From Schistocerca nitens (lineage: Eukaryota > Arthropoda > Insecta > Orthoptera > Acrididae): DNA of 64,000 bases. Every line of letters starts with the position of its first letter. Position 1 is the stretch's first letter. Positions 10,343 to 21,170 of this stretch are shown one piece after another. A program made the position numbers and the translations under genes. The stretch spans positions 347,210,650 to 347,274,649 of the forward strand of contig NC_064619.1 of NCBI RefSeq assembly GCF_023898315.1. Reading direction: 5' to 3'. The notes below the pieces were generated by a model. That model made no database searches. It was not told where the DNA came from and saw nothing but the letters and a program-made list of their open reading frames with translations.

Positions 10343-10870
10343 AAAGGGTGTAAACTAAACTAAATATTTAGGGATTAAAACTAGGACTAACTTAAACTGG
10401 AACGATTGCGTAGGTAGTGTTGTGAGGAAAGCAAACCGAAGACTGCGATTTATTGGGAGAATACCTAGGAAATGAGACAGTTCTACTGAAGAGACTGCTT
10501 ACACTACAATTGTCCGTCCTCTTCTGAAGTACTGTTGTGCGGTGTGGAATCCACATCAGCTAAGATCGATGGAAGACATCGAAAAAGTTCAAAGGAAGGC
10601 AGTTCATTTTGCATTATCGAAATAATGGAGAGAGCGCCACGGATATCAATCACGAATTCCGTCGGCAGGATCTTCTAATGAAATATCAACGACTTTCTCT
10701 TCAGAGTGCGAAAATATTTCAATGGTGCCCAACTACGTAGGGAGGAAATAATTCAGCGTTCGTAGGGAACGATTTAAATGTTTGTTTTTACAGGTCACTG
10801 TTGAAGAGTGGTACGGTATAGATGTAGCTTAAAGGCTGTTCGATGAATCCTTTACCAGGGATTCAGTTGC

Positions 10871-13259
10871 GAATTGCAGAGTAATCATGTAGACGTAAAT
10901 GTAAATGAAAATCAGATGGATCTAAAGTACAAATTTCGACTCGTCGCCCTTTTCTCTATATTTGTATCCTTTTCCAAGATCTATAAAAATTCGTCGCTGT
11001 CGAATTATTCGCACTTGGCAGATAATGAAAGTCGTAGATGGTTATATGTTCATAGGTGGGTTAACACACAGAGGCAAAAAAAGTCAAGCATCTAGAAGAA
11101 ATGATTCAATGTGGTCTCAATTCCCAATTCCATTCACATACATACCATCAGCAGGTATGTCAATGATCACATGTATTGTCATCTGCGACTGAAAAATATT
11201 CTCATAATGTGACCACGTTATAATGCGAAAAATGGAGCCTGTTCCTAATATGACAGGGTTGGCGTTGCGTGTGCGCTAAGTCACACGGGTCGTAAGCGTA
11301 GTGAAAAACCACTGTAAATGCAGCTTGCTTACACGAGACGTTACCAGAACTTGAGAATGTTTGAACGGATATCATTGTTGGTCTGGCTGCTTTGATTGTG
11401 CAATATATACATACTTGTGGCATTTGGGTGTGAGGATGGACCAATGTCGGACAGAATGAAAGCATGACAGGAACTACACGCATTGTCAAAACTCTTATCT
11501 ACAAGCTGCGCGCACCAGGAAAGGTCGCCCTATTGTCCACCAAGCGCAACATAACCTCTTCTCATCATCACCTGCCATCCTGGCACGAGTAATGCACTCA
11601 GTGCAAAGCCTCATATGACCGACTACCACCGGCTGCAGCCTGGAGGAAGCAGGACTTTTGGACCGCCATCCAATTAACAATCTGCCAGGGAAACCGGAAA
11701 CAACACTGCCTTGGAGTGGTACCGTGCTGCCTGGATATACTCGTATTTGTGATTCGTAACTGGAATAAAAAGTACATAAAATGTTGTGTGACTAGGAAAA
11801 TGTTGCTGCGACCATGTCGCAACTCCTGACTTACGACGTTATCCCCAACATCTTTATATGGGGAGACGCCAAGCATAGTGAAAAACCACTGCAAATGCAG
11901 CTTGCTTGCACGAGACGTTACCAGAACTTGAGAATGTCCGGTCTGGTGGCAGTTCCGGGAACTCTGGCGACAAAGCAGTATTTCACAGTCACCCTACCTC
12001 CTCATGTGTTATCCCTCGCGATACCGTATGTTAGTAGCATATTTTAACTGAACAACACTCATCTCTCGCGTTACGCATCTGTATGAATTGCCTGCTTGAA
12101 GTTAGGGTAATCGCCTGTGCAGCAACATTGCCCGATTTGCCGCTAATAAAACTTTTGTAAGATCAACTAGGGTGTCAACTCCATCCCATTGATAATATAA
12201 AGGATATGACGCAGATGTGAATGTCATTCCGACTGATGACACCGACAATTGCTGCACTCGATGGCTGCAGAATGAGTCACGATGAGATGGAGTCTTGAAA
12301 ACCTATCTATTGTCACTCCCTTCATAACCTAGTTGCAAACTGCCATACTTCGGTAGGATAATGCAGGACTCATATCTGTAATTCAACCGAAAACACCTTG
12401 AGGAATGAACGGATCTTCAATGGTCTGCCTAGTTCCCCGATTTTACGCCCTTAAAGCATCTATGAAATGTGATACATACTCGTATACTTTCAAACCAGCG
12501 TCCAACCTGCTGTCTTTAAGAGCAGCATACCTTGTGTTCCAAGTATGTCAAGAAATTCCTTCAGATGGCCTTTGAGGAGACTATTTACTTACGTGATACA
12601 ACTATTAGAAGAATGGTTAAGATCATCAATTCCGAAACGAAATGAAGTTTACATGTTTAATACTAGCTAAGGAATGAACATCTATACAATGTTCGAAAAA
12701 TTTATGACCGTGCTTCATCGGGTAACAGATTCCGCTTCGGTGAGAATATTTAATTAATATTGATTTATTTATGCATTTAATCAGCGTGGGAAGATGGGGC
12801 CTTCATGCATCTCTTACGTCCAAACAGACACCGTTAGGTGAGTCGACGACCACTGTATAACAGAGATAATAAAAAATAAAATTCTGACAATATTTGTGGT
12901 AATGAGTATATGAATATAAAGAGGAGTCAGTCAGTTCACTCGTTACTTTCTCTTCAGATATGAATAATGACACCTAACAGAATATTTCATGTAGTAGTCC
13001 CCAAGGAATGAACTGTGACTAGAAGTGGAAGAGCAAAACGAAAAGAGCGAGGGAGATAGAGAGAAAAAACAGGTTAACATTAGCAGATGGAAGAACGTAC
13101 ACAGAAACAGAGAGGGATCATAAAAGCACACATAGCTATGGCACTTGAGTAGTACAACCAAATAGCACCCCATGGAAAATTACAGGTATATGAACTGTCT
13201 CCATCAATATGCTTTACGTATTCAGCTTATCGAAGATGTTGCAAATAATTTTACTAACT
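10871..13259. other. unassigned, includes a 67 bp direct repeat
   Basis: No protein family was recognised. A block of about 67 bp at 11296-11362 recurs in the same orientation at 11874-11940, sharing GTGAAAAACCACTG, AATGCAGCTTGCTT and ACGAGACGTTACCAG. The sequence between and just after is somewhat GC-richer than the flanks. The remainder (12060-13259) is AT-rich with nothing recognised; a purine-rich stretch lies at about 13020-13090. Confidence 0.35.
11296..11940 (+). repeat. direct repeat pair (about 67 bp, 578 bp apart)
   Basis: The two copies (11296-11362 and 11874-11940) differ at only a few positions, for example T/C in CACTG[T/C]AAATG. Neither copy matches the SINE or LTR families elsewhere in the window. 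It could be a short LTR pair, a tandem duplication with an intervening unit, or two copies of a short repeat. Confidence 0.7.
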
Positions 13260-13264
13260 ATTTT

Positions 13265-13747
13265 TGTGGTGTCACCGCCAGACACCACACTTGCTAAATG
13301 GTAGCCTTTAAATCGGCCGCGGTCCATTAGTATACGCCGGACCCGCGTGTCGCCACTGTCAGTAATTGCAGACCGAGCGCCACCACACGGCAGGTCTAGA
13401 GAGACGTACTGGCACTCGCCCCAGTTGTACAGCCGACTTTGCAAGGAAAGGTTCACTGACAAATACGCTCTCAATTGCCGAGACGATAGTTAGCATAGCC
13501 TTCAGCTACATTTGCTACGACTTAGCAAGGCGCCGTATTCAATTGATATTGACATTCTATTAATGTATCATCAAGAGCGATATTCTACAAATGTGGATTA
13601 AAGTTAAGTATTCCAGAAGCTACGTACTTTTGTTTATAGCATTCATTACGTATCCTGTTTCAGACCTCACGCCAGCCTGCGTGAGTTTAAGCGCGTGCCG
13701 TTCGGCTTCCTCTCATTGTGTCTAGGCTGTCTTGCCTAGACGCAACA
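13265..13747. mobile_element. solo LTR
   Basis: A 483 bp unit begins TGTGGTGTCACC and ends GACGCAACA, giving TG...CA termini, and is flanked by a perfect 5 bp duplication ATTTT (13260-13264 and 13748-13752). No internal retrotransposon region adjoins it, so it is a solo LTR left by recombination between two LTRs. A small hairpin, CTAGGC...GCCTAG, lies just before the 3' end. The sequence resembles a Gypsy-type LTR common in Schistocerca; that match is from memory. Confidence 0.85.
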
Positions 13748-13789
13748 ATTTTAATGTCTTAAAAATCACGAATTAGCGATGAGCAGTCC

Positions 13790-13852
13790 TACGTGGTCTA
13801 GGAGTAGCGTCTTCGAGTAGTACTTAAAACGTACTCGATCATGGGTTCGAGC
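13790..13852 (+). promoter_or_regulatory. tRNA-like head (box A / box B) of the RTE LINE
   Basis: TGGTCTAGGAG at 13794-13804 fits the polymerase III box A consensus TRGYNNARNNG at every position. GTTCGAGCA, 42 bp downstream, fits box B GWTCRANNC at eight of nine positions. The same head begins the minus-strand copy ending at 52772 (box A TGGTCTAGGGG). It may be an internal promoter of the LINE. It could instead be a tRNA-derived SINE fused to this family. Confidence 0.65.
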
Positions 13853-14179
13853 ACCGCCACTTCATAGATTTTGAAGAAAAATCATCAGCATTGGCGGCCG
13901 AAGACTTCCTGCAAAGAAGTGAGCCTCAGTCTACCAATGGCCTTGTCAAAGAGGGCAGAGGGGTGGATAGAGTTTGAGGGCACTCTCTTGTCCTAGGGAT
14001 GGGAAATTGCCCCTGAATGCAGAAGAATCAATAGTGATAAAGGGCATGAGGATGCAGAAGGCAACGGAAACCAATGAATTAAAGACACATAACGTGTATC
14101 CACAATGAATGTGCAGTGTAATTAGAAAAAAAAAAGTATTGTGAAGATATCTCCATTGGCAAAAGGCTCCGGACTAGTG

Positions 14180-14193
14180 CCCCCCCCCCCCCC
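14180..14193. repeat. poly(C) tract
   Basis: Fourteen consecutive C, followed shortly by G-rich sequence on the same strand (14203-14235). The two together can form a hairpin. Confidence 0.95.
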
Positions 14194-14379
14194 AATTCGG
14201 TTCTCCGGGGAGGGGGGAGGGTGAGGAGGGGGAGCTGCTAAGGGCGAGATGACCATGAGAAAAAAGACTGAATAACCAATGAAAGGATAACGTTATACGA
14301 GTCGGGGCGTGGAATGTCGGAATCTTCAACGTGGTAGGGAAGCTAGAAAATATGAAAAGTCTCAAACTAGATATAGTGC

Positions 14380-14658
14380 GTGGTCAGTGAAGTGAAATGG
14401 AAAGCAGATAAGGATTTCTGGCCAAATGAATATAGGGTAATACCAACAGCAGCAGAAAATGGTATAGCGGGAGTAGGCACCGTTATGAACAGAAAGGTAG
14501 GGCAAAACGTGAGTTACTATGGACAGTTCACGACTGTTCTCATTAGAATCAACAGCAAACCAACACCAATAACGATCGTTCAGGTATACATGCCAACGTC
14601 GCAGGCTGATAATGAAGAGACAGAGAGAATATACGTAGATCATGAAAGGGTAATGTAG
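14380..14658 (+). pseudogene. RTE endonuclease fragment
   Basis: This 92-codon frame matches the central part of an apurinic/apyrimidinic-type endonuclease of RTE LINEs: VSEVKWK near the start (where VSEtKW carries the catalytic Glu), a middle with NRKVGQNVSYYG, and ITIVQVYMPTSQADNE, the typical YMPT strand. In an active element this enzyme nicks the target DNA to prime reverse transcription. The frame ends in stops on both sides, and the catalytic His region lies in other, broken frames. Confidence 0.85.
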
Positions 14659-15580
14659 TACCTAAAGGGAGATAAACATCTAACAGTCATAGGGGTTGAA
14701 ATGGGGTTGCAGAGGAAGGAGCAGAAGACAGGGTTACTGGAAAATATTGGCTTGAAACTGGGAATAAGAGAGAAGAAAGACTATCCGAACTCTACAATGA
14801 ATTTCAGGTATTAATAGCGTATACTCTGTTCAAAAATCACAAGACGAGCAGGTATACTTGGAGAAAGCTGGAAAATACGGGAAGATTTCAATTAGATAAC
14901 ATCGTAGTGAGGGAAAGATTCCAAAGTCAGGTACTGAATTGTAAGACGTACGCAAGAACAGATATAGATTGATATCACAGTTTAGTGGTGATAAGGAGTT
15001 GGTTGATGTTTAAAAGATCAGTCAGGAAGAATCAGTACGAAAAGAAGTGGGATAAGAAAGTACTGAAGCATGAGGAGATTCTCTCGATGCTCTCTAAGGC
15101 CATAGACTGAGAGGGAATAGCTCGGTAGGTAATCCAGTTGAAGGGAAATCAGAGAAGTTTAAAGAAAAACACAGGTACACGCAAAAGGTAACTGCGAAGA
15201 AACTGTGGATAAAAGAAGAAACACTTCAGCTGATCGATTAAAGAAAGACGTACAAAACTGTTCCGGAAAATTCTGGAATACAAATACACAAGTCGTTGAG
15301 GAATGAAATCAATAAGAATTGCAGGGAAGCTAAGGTGAAATGGCTGCATGAAAAACGTGAAGAAATCGAAAAATAAATGGTTGTCGCTAGGACTTATTCA
15401 GCACATAGGGAAGTCAAAACAACCTTCCACGAAATTAAAAGCAGGAGTCTTAACATTATGAGTGCAATGGGGATTCCACTCAAACTGCAGTTGAGAGAAC
15501 ATGTAGACGGAAAGACTATATTGTAGGCCTTTATCAGGGGGCGCACTTGCCGGATGACGTGAGAGGAGAAGAAATATGAG

Positions 15581-15827
15581 GAGGAGGAGATTTGTGGTTA
15601 ACGTCCCGTCGACGACGAGGTCATTAGAAACGGAGCATAAGCTTGAATTGGTGTTGAATGGGGAGGGAAATCTGCCGTGCCCTTTCAAAGGGACCATCCA
15701 GTCATTTCCCTGAAACTATTTAGGGAAATCATAGGAAACCTAAATCAGGATGGCCGGAGACAGGTATGAACCTTCGTCCTCCCGAATGCGAGTCCAGTGA
15801 GCTAACCACAGCGACACCTCGCTTTGT
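15581..15827 (-). mobile_element. tRNA-derived SINE, family C
   Basis: On the minus strand it has a tRNA-like head (GCGAGGTGTCGCTGTGGTTA, then GGACTCGCATTCGGGAGGAC) and a body with TTTCCTATGATTTCCC. A perfect 13 bp duplication GAAGAAATATGAG flanks it (15568-15580, 15828-15840). It lies between the linker and RT of the RTE LINE. A second family C copy is at 23561-23810. Confidence 0.92.
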
Positions 15828-16444
15828 GAAGAAATATGAGTCGACACAAAAGAGATATGGAGTCAAGTATTAGAATCAGAATTTAAAAGAGGTTTGGAAG
15901 ACTTCAAATCAAATAACGCAGAAGAGATAGATAACATTCCATCAGAGTTTCTAAAGTTATTGAGGTAAGTGGCAACTAAACAGTTATTCAAGTTGGTGTT
16001 TAGAATTTATGTGTCTGGCATTGCAGCATCTGACTTTAGGAACAATATCATCCACACAGTTTCGAAGACTGCAAGAGCCGAAAGTGTGAGAATTATCGCA
16101 CAATTAGCTTAACAGCTCATGCATCGAAATTGCTGACAAGAATAAGATACAGAAGATCCAAAAAGAAAATTGAGGATGTATTAGGTGACGATCACATTAG
16201 ATTTAGGAAACGTAAAGGCACCAGATTGGCCATTCCACCCGTTGACTTGAAAAACCCGTTCGACAGTGTAAAATGGTGCTAGATGTTCGTAATTTTGAGA
16301 AAAATATGGGTAAGCTACAGGAATAGACGGTTAATACAGATCGTGTACCAGAGCCAAGAGGGAACAATAAGCGTGGAAGACTAAGAACGAAGTGCTCGGA
16401 TTAAAAAGGGTGTAAGACAGCGATATAGTCTTTCGCCCCTACCG

Positions 16445-16600
16445 TTGAATCTATATACCGAAGAAGCAGTGATGAAAATTAATGAAAGATTCATTACTGG
16501 AATTAAAATTCAAGGTGAACGGATATCAGTGATAAGATTCATTGATGAAATTGCTAACCTCAGTGAAAGTGAAGAAGAATTGCAGGATCTGCTGAAGGAA
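16445..16600 (+). pseudogene. RTE reverse transcriptase fragment
   Basis: The frame reads into VIRFIDEIANLSESEEELQ, which corresponds to the catalytic IRFADDIAIL box of RTE-type reverse transcriptases. Both the Ala and the second Asp are changed (FIDE), so the polymerase centre is destroyed. The frame is then cut by the SINE at 16601-16787 and resumes as decayed sequence from 16788. Confidence 0.85.
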
Positions 16601-16787
16601 TGGCTCTCAGCACTATGGGACTTAACATCTATGGTCATCAGTCCCCTAGAACTTAGAACTACTTAAACCTAACTAACCTAAGAACATCACACACATCCAT
16701 GCCCGAGGCAGGATTCGAACCTGCGACCGTAGCAGTCGCGCGGCTCCGGACTGAGCGCCTAGAACCTCTAGACCACCGCGGCCGGCT
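16601..16787 (-). mobile_element. tRNA-derived SINE, family A
   Basis: Family A in minus orientation with box B (GGTTCGAATCC on the minus strand). The 11 bp duplication TGCTGAAGGAA flanks it at 16590-16600 and 16788-16798. It splits the RT domain of the RTE LINE just after the degenerate FIDE box. Confidence 0.93.
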
Positions 16788-18004
16788 TGCTGAAGGAAAT
16801 AAACAGTCTAATGCATACAGAATATAGACTGAGAGTGAATCGAAGAAGACGAACGTAAGGAGAAGTGGCAGAAATGACAACAGCGGGAAACATAACATTG
16901 GGTTTGATAGTCTGGAAGTAGATGATGTTAAGGAATCTACTACATAGGGAGCAAAATAACCAACGACGGTCGGGGCAAGGAGGGCAACAAAATCGGACTA
17001 GCGCTGACAAAAGGGAAATTCAAGTCAAATCTGCTTGTATGAAACATAGGTCTTAATTTGAGGAAGAAATTTCTGAGAATGTAACTTTGGAGCACTGCAT
17101 TGCATTTCGGTGAATCTTGGACTGTAAAAAAATCGAAAAGAAGAGAAGGATTCCATACGTGGTGCTACAGTTCAATGTTGAAAATTCGGACGACTGATAA
17201 TGTAAGGAATGTGGAGGTTCTCCAGAAAGTCGGCGAGGAAAGCAATATATGGGAAACACTGACAAGAATAGGACGAGAGGACATTTGCTAAATCATCAGT
17301 GTAAGACTTCCATGGTACTAGAGGGACCTGTAGATGTCGAAGTTGTAGAGGATGACAGAGACTGAAATGAGTGTAGTAAATAATTGGGGACAGAGGTTGC
17401 AAGTGCTGCCCTGGGATGAAGAGGTTGGCACGGGAGAGGAATTCGTGGCGGACCGCATGAAATGAGTCGGAAGATTGAGGACCAAAAAAAAAGTTCGTCA
17501 TGACAGAACTGTGTTTAACGTCACACTTTTGAATGTATATACTAAATGGCCATCATTTCTGTTTCTCTCTGAGGTCGGGGAAAGTGAAAGGTCAAAGAGT
17601 TGAACAGCAACAGCTTGCGCATTGTGCTGATAGTGAATGTCTGCGTAATTACAGAAGTGTAACCATACCTGTAGATGTGTACGTGCGAAACACTGTACAG
17701 GTAAAGGCTAATTATGACAATGTTCCTTTACTCCGTATGCAACGAAGGTGACGCATGTGAGAAGGACTTCTGCATGGGTTGGCGCCTGCAGCGTATGCTG
17801 CCCAGCGAGCGTCAGTGCCTGCAGTGTGGCGTGGACTACGGGGACCCGGGGACATCTCGACAATGCGGACCGTGTCAAGCTGACCTGTGCGGACGCGTGG
17901 CCAGTCATGAAAATGCATGAGCACGCCCGTGTTCCAGCCGCCACTGTGCGCTGACATGAAAACGCTTCACTGCCCTCCCCACTCCGCACTACCACTACTG
18001 CGTC

Positions 18005-18005
18005 T

Positions 18006-18043
<38 letters not shown>
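18005..18043. repeat. (CT)n microsatellite
   Basis: An almost pure CT run of about 39 bp. It is followed 20 bp later by an (AC)n run. Confidence 0.96.
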
Positions 18044-18048
<5 letters not shown>

Positions 18049-18061
18049 GACGCGAGCGCTC

Positions 18062-18092
18062 CAACACACACACACACACACACACACACACA
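18062..18092. repeat. (AC)n microsatellite
   Basis: An uninterrupted AC dinucleotide run. Confidence 0.96.
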
Positions 18093-18475
18093 GCTTACCA
18101 CAGAGTAAATGTCTCTCTGTAATGGTGCCCGACGCGAGCGCACGAGATCAAATTTTTTAAATAAATACGGGACCGATCACGCAATATTGCTATGAAAAAA
18201 GAAAAGGGAGTCTGCATCAGATTGACAGTTCCTGAAAAAACGGAAAATAACTTTTCCAGCCCATGTGTTAATGTTGTTATTTGGTTCTAAGCTCTTTTCT
18301 TTGCATAACATATATAATTTTTTTTCCGTTTGCTACAGTACGCACTTGACGAAGATATACTTAACATGTTACTTGGTCTATGACTTTACCGTAAAATTTA
18401 TGCGTTCTAGGTTTTCAAGCGAAGGAAATTGTATCTAATCTTAATTGAAGTCATGAGCAAACATTTGCAAAAATG

Positions 18476-18925
18476 AAATTTTATTTTCCTAACCGGTTTG
18501 AGGCACTGAGTGCCCTTCTTCGGAAGGTTGTAAGTATGGCATTATTTGCAAGTGTCAGAAATAAGATACATAAAGCAGGTTGCTGTCGTCCATGAAATTG
18601 GACCACAGAAATATGCTGCACTCATCTTATTTTTGACACTCGCAAATAATGCGGAAGGTCGCGCGGAATTAGCCGAGCGGTCTCGGTCGCTGCATTCATG
18701 GACTGTGCAGTTGGCCCCGGCGGAGGTTCGAGCCCTCCCTGGGCATGGGTGTGCGTGTTTGTCTTTAGGATAATTTAGGTTAATAAGTGTGTAAGCCTAG
18801 GGACTGATGATCTTAGCAGTTAAGTCCCATAGGGTTTCACACGCATTTGAACATTTTAATGCGGAAGTTACAGCCGGCTGGAGAAAGGCACTAAGGGCCT
18901 GAAACCGGTTAAGAAAATGACATTT
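18476..18925. mobile_element. foldback element with hammerhead-like ends
   Basis: The left arm (about 18476-18566) and right arm (18623-18657 plus 18857-18925) are inverted repeats. The inner part of each arm shares CATTATTTGC[A/G]AGTGTC (right arm read minus), and the outer part shares TTAACCGGTTT / CTAACCGGTTT. A SINE (18658-18856) interrupts the right arm. Each outer arm carries a degenerate hammerhead core: the right arm has CUGGAGA (18878-18884), a perfect AGGC/GCCU helix II, GAAA (18901-18904) and CCGG. No reading frame is present, so it is a non-autonomous element. Confidence 0.72.
18658..18856 (+). mobile_element. tRNA-derived SINE, family B
   Basis: The head reads AATTAGCCGAGCGG (box A), and box B is GAGGTTCGAGCCC. 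The body begins GGGCATGGGTGTGCG, and the 3' end runs through TAAGTCCCATAGGG. The 11 bp duplication TAATGCGGAAG flanks it (18647-18657, 18857-18867). It is nested in the foldback element. Confidence 0.92.
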
Positions 18926-19107
18926 CTTTCGCGCAGCTGAAAGATGGATAAAATACTAATCTACATTTTCATACATAATCCACAACCTCCCATACGGTGC
19001 ACTGCAGAGGACAACATTACCACCGTTAGTCTTCATTTTCCTGTCCCAATCGCAAATGGAGCGAGGGGAAAACGATCTACTCTCTGCATCCTTAAGTGCC
19101 CTCCTTT

Positions 19108-19245
19108 ATTCATTTACTTATTTATTTACTGCATCAGTCATCTGACTGGTTCCTCGCTGCGCTGCACGAATTCCTGTTTTGTGCCAACCTATACATTTCA
19201 GAGTAGTACATGTGTTCCACATTTTCAATTATTTCTACATCAACA
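19108..19245 (-). mobile_element. RTE LINE 3'-end fragment
   Basis: The minus strand matches the extreme 3' end of the RTE family, containing ACCAGTCAGATGACTGATGC and, before it, GAATTCGTGCAGCGC. The corresponding plus-strand copy is at about 17430-17490. It is a 5'-truncated insertion with no coding content. Confidence 0.7.
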
Positions 19246-19879
19246 TCTACATCTACAACCACATCTACTCACATGCTTCGCTAACCGCTGTACGATGCGT
19301 GGCACTGGTACGATGTTTTACTGTTAGTCGCTTACTTTCCTGTTCCACACGCAAATAGAGTGACGGAAAAACGACTGTCTATTTGCCGCCGTACAAACCT
19401 TAATGTTTTGTATTTGAGTGGTATTTACATTAAATGGATGTTCGCAGCAGTAGAATTGTTCTGCAGTCAGCTTCAAATGCTAGTTATCTAAGTTTTCTAA
19501 AAAGTTTCAAAGCTAAACATTAAAAAAGTCTTGATCGTATATGAACATTTATTAGAATGATAGCCACTATTAGTCTAATTCGATAATCTTCAGGGCATTC
19601 TTCAACAGTGGCAGGCGGAACAGGTACCGTCTGTTTAGAGACGCTACCTGCTCCGCTCACCACATGCGTCTGCCACCATCGGAGAATGGTGAGAAAATTG
19701 TCTGCATATAGACGAAACCGGTCATCATTATAATAAATGATTAGTTGGTATCCAGGCTGTTTTAACTTTCTGCCTTATAATTTTGCACTGAGATCGCCGT
19801 TATTCTACTAATGTTTGTTAAAAGTCACTTTCTCAGTAGTGCTCCGTCAAAAAAAAAATACCATTTGACTTCCCTAAGC
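19246..19879. other. unassigned, contains a hammerhead-like motif
   Basis: No gene was found. A GC-richer, partly self-complementary stretch at about 19605-19690 (GGCAGGCGG..., then CACATGCGTCTGCC) precedes the hammerhead-like motif at 19684-19730. The region may be a decayed non-autonomous element. Confidence 0.4.
19684..19730 (+). ncRNA. hammerhead-ribozyme-like motif (5' core decayed)
   Basis: Helix II GUCU (19700-19703) / AGAC (19710-19713), then GAAA (19714-19717), then CCGG, then a UC cleavage site (19722-19723) are all in place. AUGGU (19686-19690) can pair with AUCAU (19724-19728) as helix I. The strand that should read CUGANGA reads GUGAGAA with extra A/T bases, so this copy is not expected to be active. 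Confidence 0.5.
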
Positions 19880-20995
19880 ATCTCCGTAATACTTCCGCGC
19901 TGATCAGGCCTTATTCTAGGCTCTGTATTGTCCTGCAGATTGTACCATCTTCAGCTCCTTCTGATAACCGGGAGGATATTTCATTATGTCTTAAGAGATG
20001 ACTATCATCCTGTGCCATCTTTTTGTCAGTGTTTCTCATGTGCTTATTCTTCGGCCCATTATACCCAGAACCTCCCCATTCTTTATGTTATCTGCCCACC
20101 TAATTTACAATACCCTTTTATAGCCGCACATCTCAGCTGACTTTGATTTTCTTCTTTTCCTGTTATCCCACAGTAAGTGATTCACTACCATAAAATGCTG
20201 CACATGAAACGTATATTCTCAGAAATTTCTTCCTTGGAGTAAAGCTGATCTTTACACTTGCCGACTTTTTTTTGGACAGAAAGGCCATTTTTATCCATGC
20301 TAATTTGCTTTTGACTTCCTCCTGCATTTTCATCATGTCCGTCATGTGTTATTCCAAGCTTTCTAGCTATCAGATTTCTTTAACTTCGTCTACTTCGTGA
20401 TCATCGGTTTTGATGTTAAGATGGTCGCTAATTATATTTCTGTTGCCCTTCACTACTTCCGTCTTCCTTTCGTTTACTCTCAATCGATATACTGTACCCA
20501 TTGGACTTACCATTCCACTCAACAGGTACTGTGATTCTTCCTCACTTTCTTCGAGTTAGTAATGTCATTAGCGATTCTTATCATAGAAATTACTTTTACC
20601 TTGAATTTTAATGCAACTCTTAAAGCTTTCTTTTTTATCCGTCATTGCTTCTTGGATGTATATATTGAAAAAGTAAGGGCGAAAGACTGCATTCTCGTTT
20701 TACACCCCTTTGAATTCGGTCTTCCATTCTAAAATTTTCGCCTTGTTCTTGTACATACTACGTATTAACCGACTTTCCCTATAGCTTACTCTTACCTTTC
20801 TCAGTATTTGGAACATCTTGCAACATTCTGCACTGTCGAACATATTTTCCAAATAAACGAGGCCTTTGAACATATCTTGAAGTTTCTTACGTCTTTGCTT
20901 CCATTATCAATCGCAGAGTCAAGTCTGCAAGTTTTGTGCCTTTATCTTTCCTAAAGCCAAACCAATCGTCATTTAACAGAGTCTCAATTATTACA
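19880..20995 (-). mobile_element. RTE LINE fragment (RT to C-terminus)
   Basis: The minus strand carries decayed RTE sequence. The RT region comes first (20995 downward), with phrases such as ACTTGCAGACTTGACTCTGC and the common TTCAAGGTAAAAGTAA stretch. The C-terminal region includes the frame 20163-20345 (KMAFLSKKKSASVK, FLRIYVSCAAFYGSESLTV), matching the conserved KFLR.YV...LYGSE.W block of RTE elements. No complete frame survives. Confidence 0.75.
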
Positions 20996-21170
20996 ATTTT
21001 AAACACTACCTTCATCCGTAGTTTCATTAACATTTAATTAGCAACCGGTTTCGACGATATATTTGTATTGTAAAAATACTGTAATAAAATATGTAAGATG
21101 TTTTCCGACCACATTAGAAAAATATTGCGGAATACATTGATGTATTTGGTGGCCGAGATGTGGTTTTCAT

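Larger units (their letters stand above)
7980..10870 (+). mobile_element. jockey/CR1-type LINE, decayed and interrupted
   Basis: Remnants in order: an RT scrap near 7980-8045 (GAPKGSV, then FLICIKDLG); an endonuclease end at about 8120-8200 (LDLLATNNPDR and a VSDH motif); the EN-RT linker at 8308-8420 (DGTDPPWYIEQV); an RT palm at 9305-9733; an RT thumb/C-terminal region at about 10400-10620 (VRPLLKYCCAVWNPH, EKVQRKA). The leading RT scrap lies before the endonuclease, so the locus holds either two copies or a rearrangement. Three insertions break it: a SINE at 8419-8633, a SINE at 9764-9955 and a ~200 bp insert at 10139-10342. Many stops and frameshifts rule out activity. A second copy of the family lies at 36983-38900. 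Confidence 0.82.
13785..17493 (+). mobile_element. RTE-type LINE, nearly full length, decayed
   Basis: Order: a tRNA-like head (about 13790-13852), a 5' leader with CAGAAGGCAACGGAAACC, an endonuclease region (about 14290-15000), a linker (15050-15570), a reverse transcriptase (about 15880-16800), a C-terminal domain (16900-17290) and a 3' tail ending ACCAAAAAAAAA at 17493. Frames are broken throughout. SINEs interrupt it at 15581-15827 and 16601-16787. A minus-strand copy with the same head lies at 50728-52772, and several 3' fragments occur elsewhere, so this is a main LINE family of the window. Assignment to RTE rests on the apurinic-type endonuclease without a gag-like ORF1 and on remembered similarity. 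Confidence 0.85.
17494..18475. other. unassigned, GC/CpG-rich block at 17740-18000
   Basis: The block 17740-18000 is clearly more GC-rich than the AT-rich flanks. It contains a plus-strand frame (17714-17920) with nine Cys in 68 codons and an overlapping minus-strand frame. No known domain was recognised, and the Cys-rich frame may be chance in GC-rich DNA. Microsatellites follow. It could be a promoter-like CpG block, an exon or part of an LTR. Confidence 0.3.

Noticed and set aside
17708..18091. 127-codon minus-strand frame with alternating residues
   Set aside because: Its N-terminal part is translated (AC)n and (CT)n microsatellite.
21036..21075. Half hammerhead on the minus strand (CGTCGAAACCGGTTGC)
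   Set aside because: The 5' core strand CUGANGA is absent; recorded only as a likely remnant of the same family as 32987.
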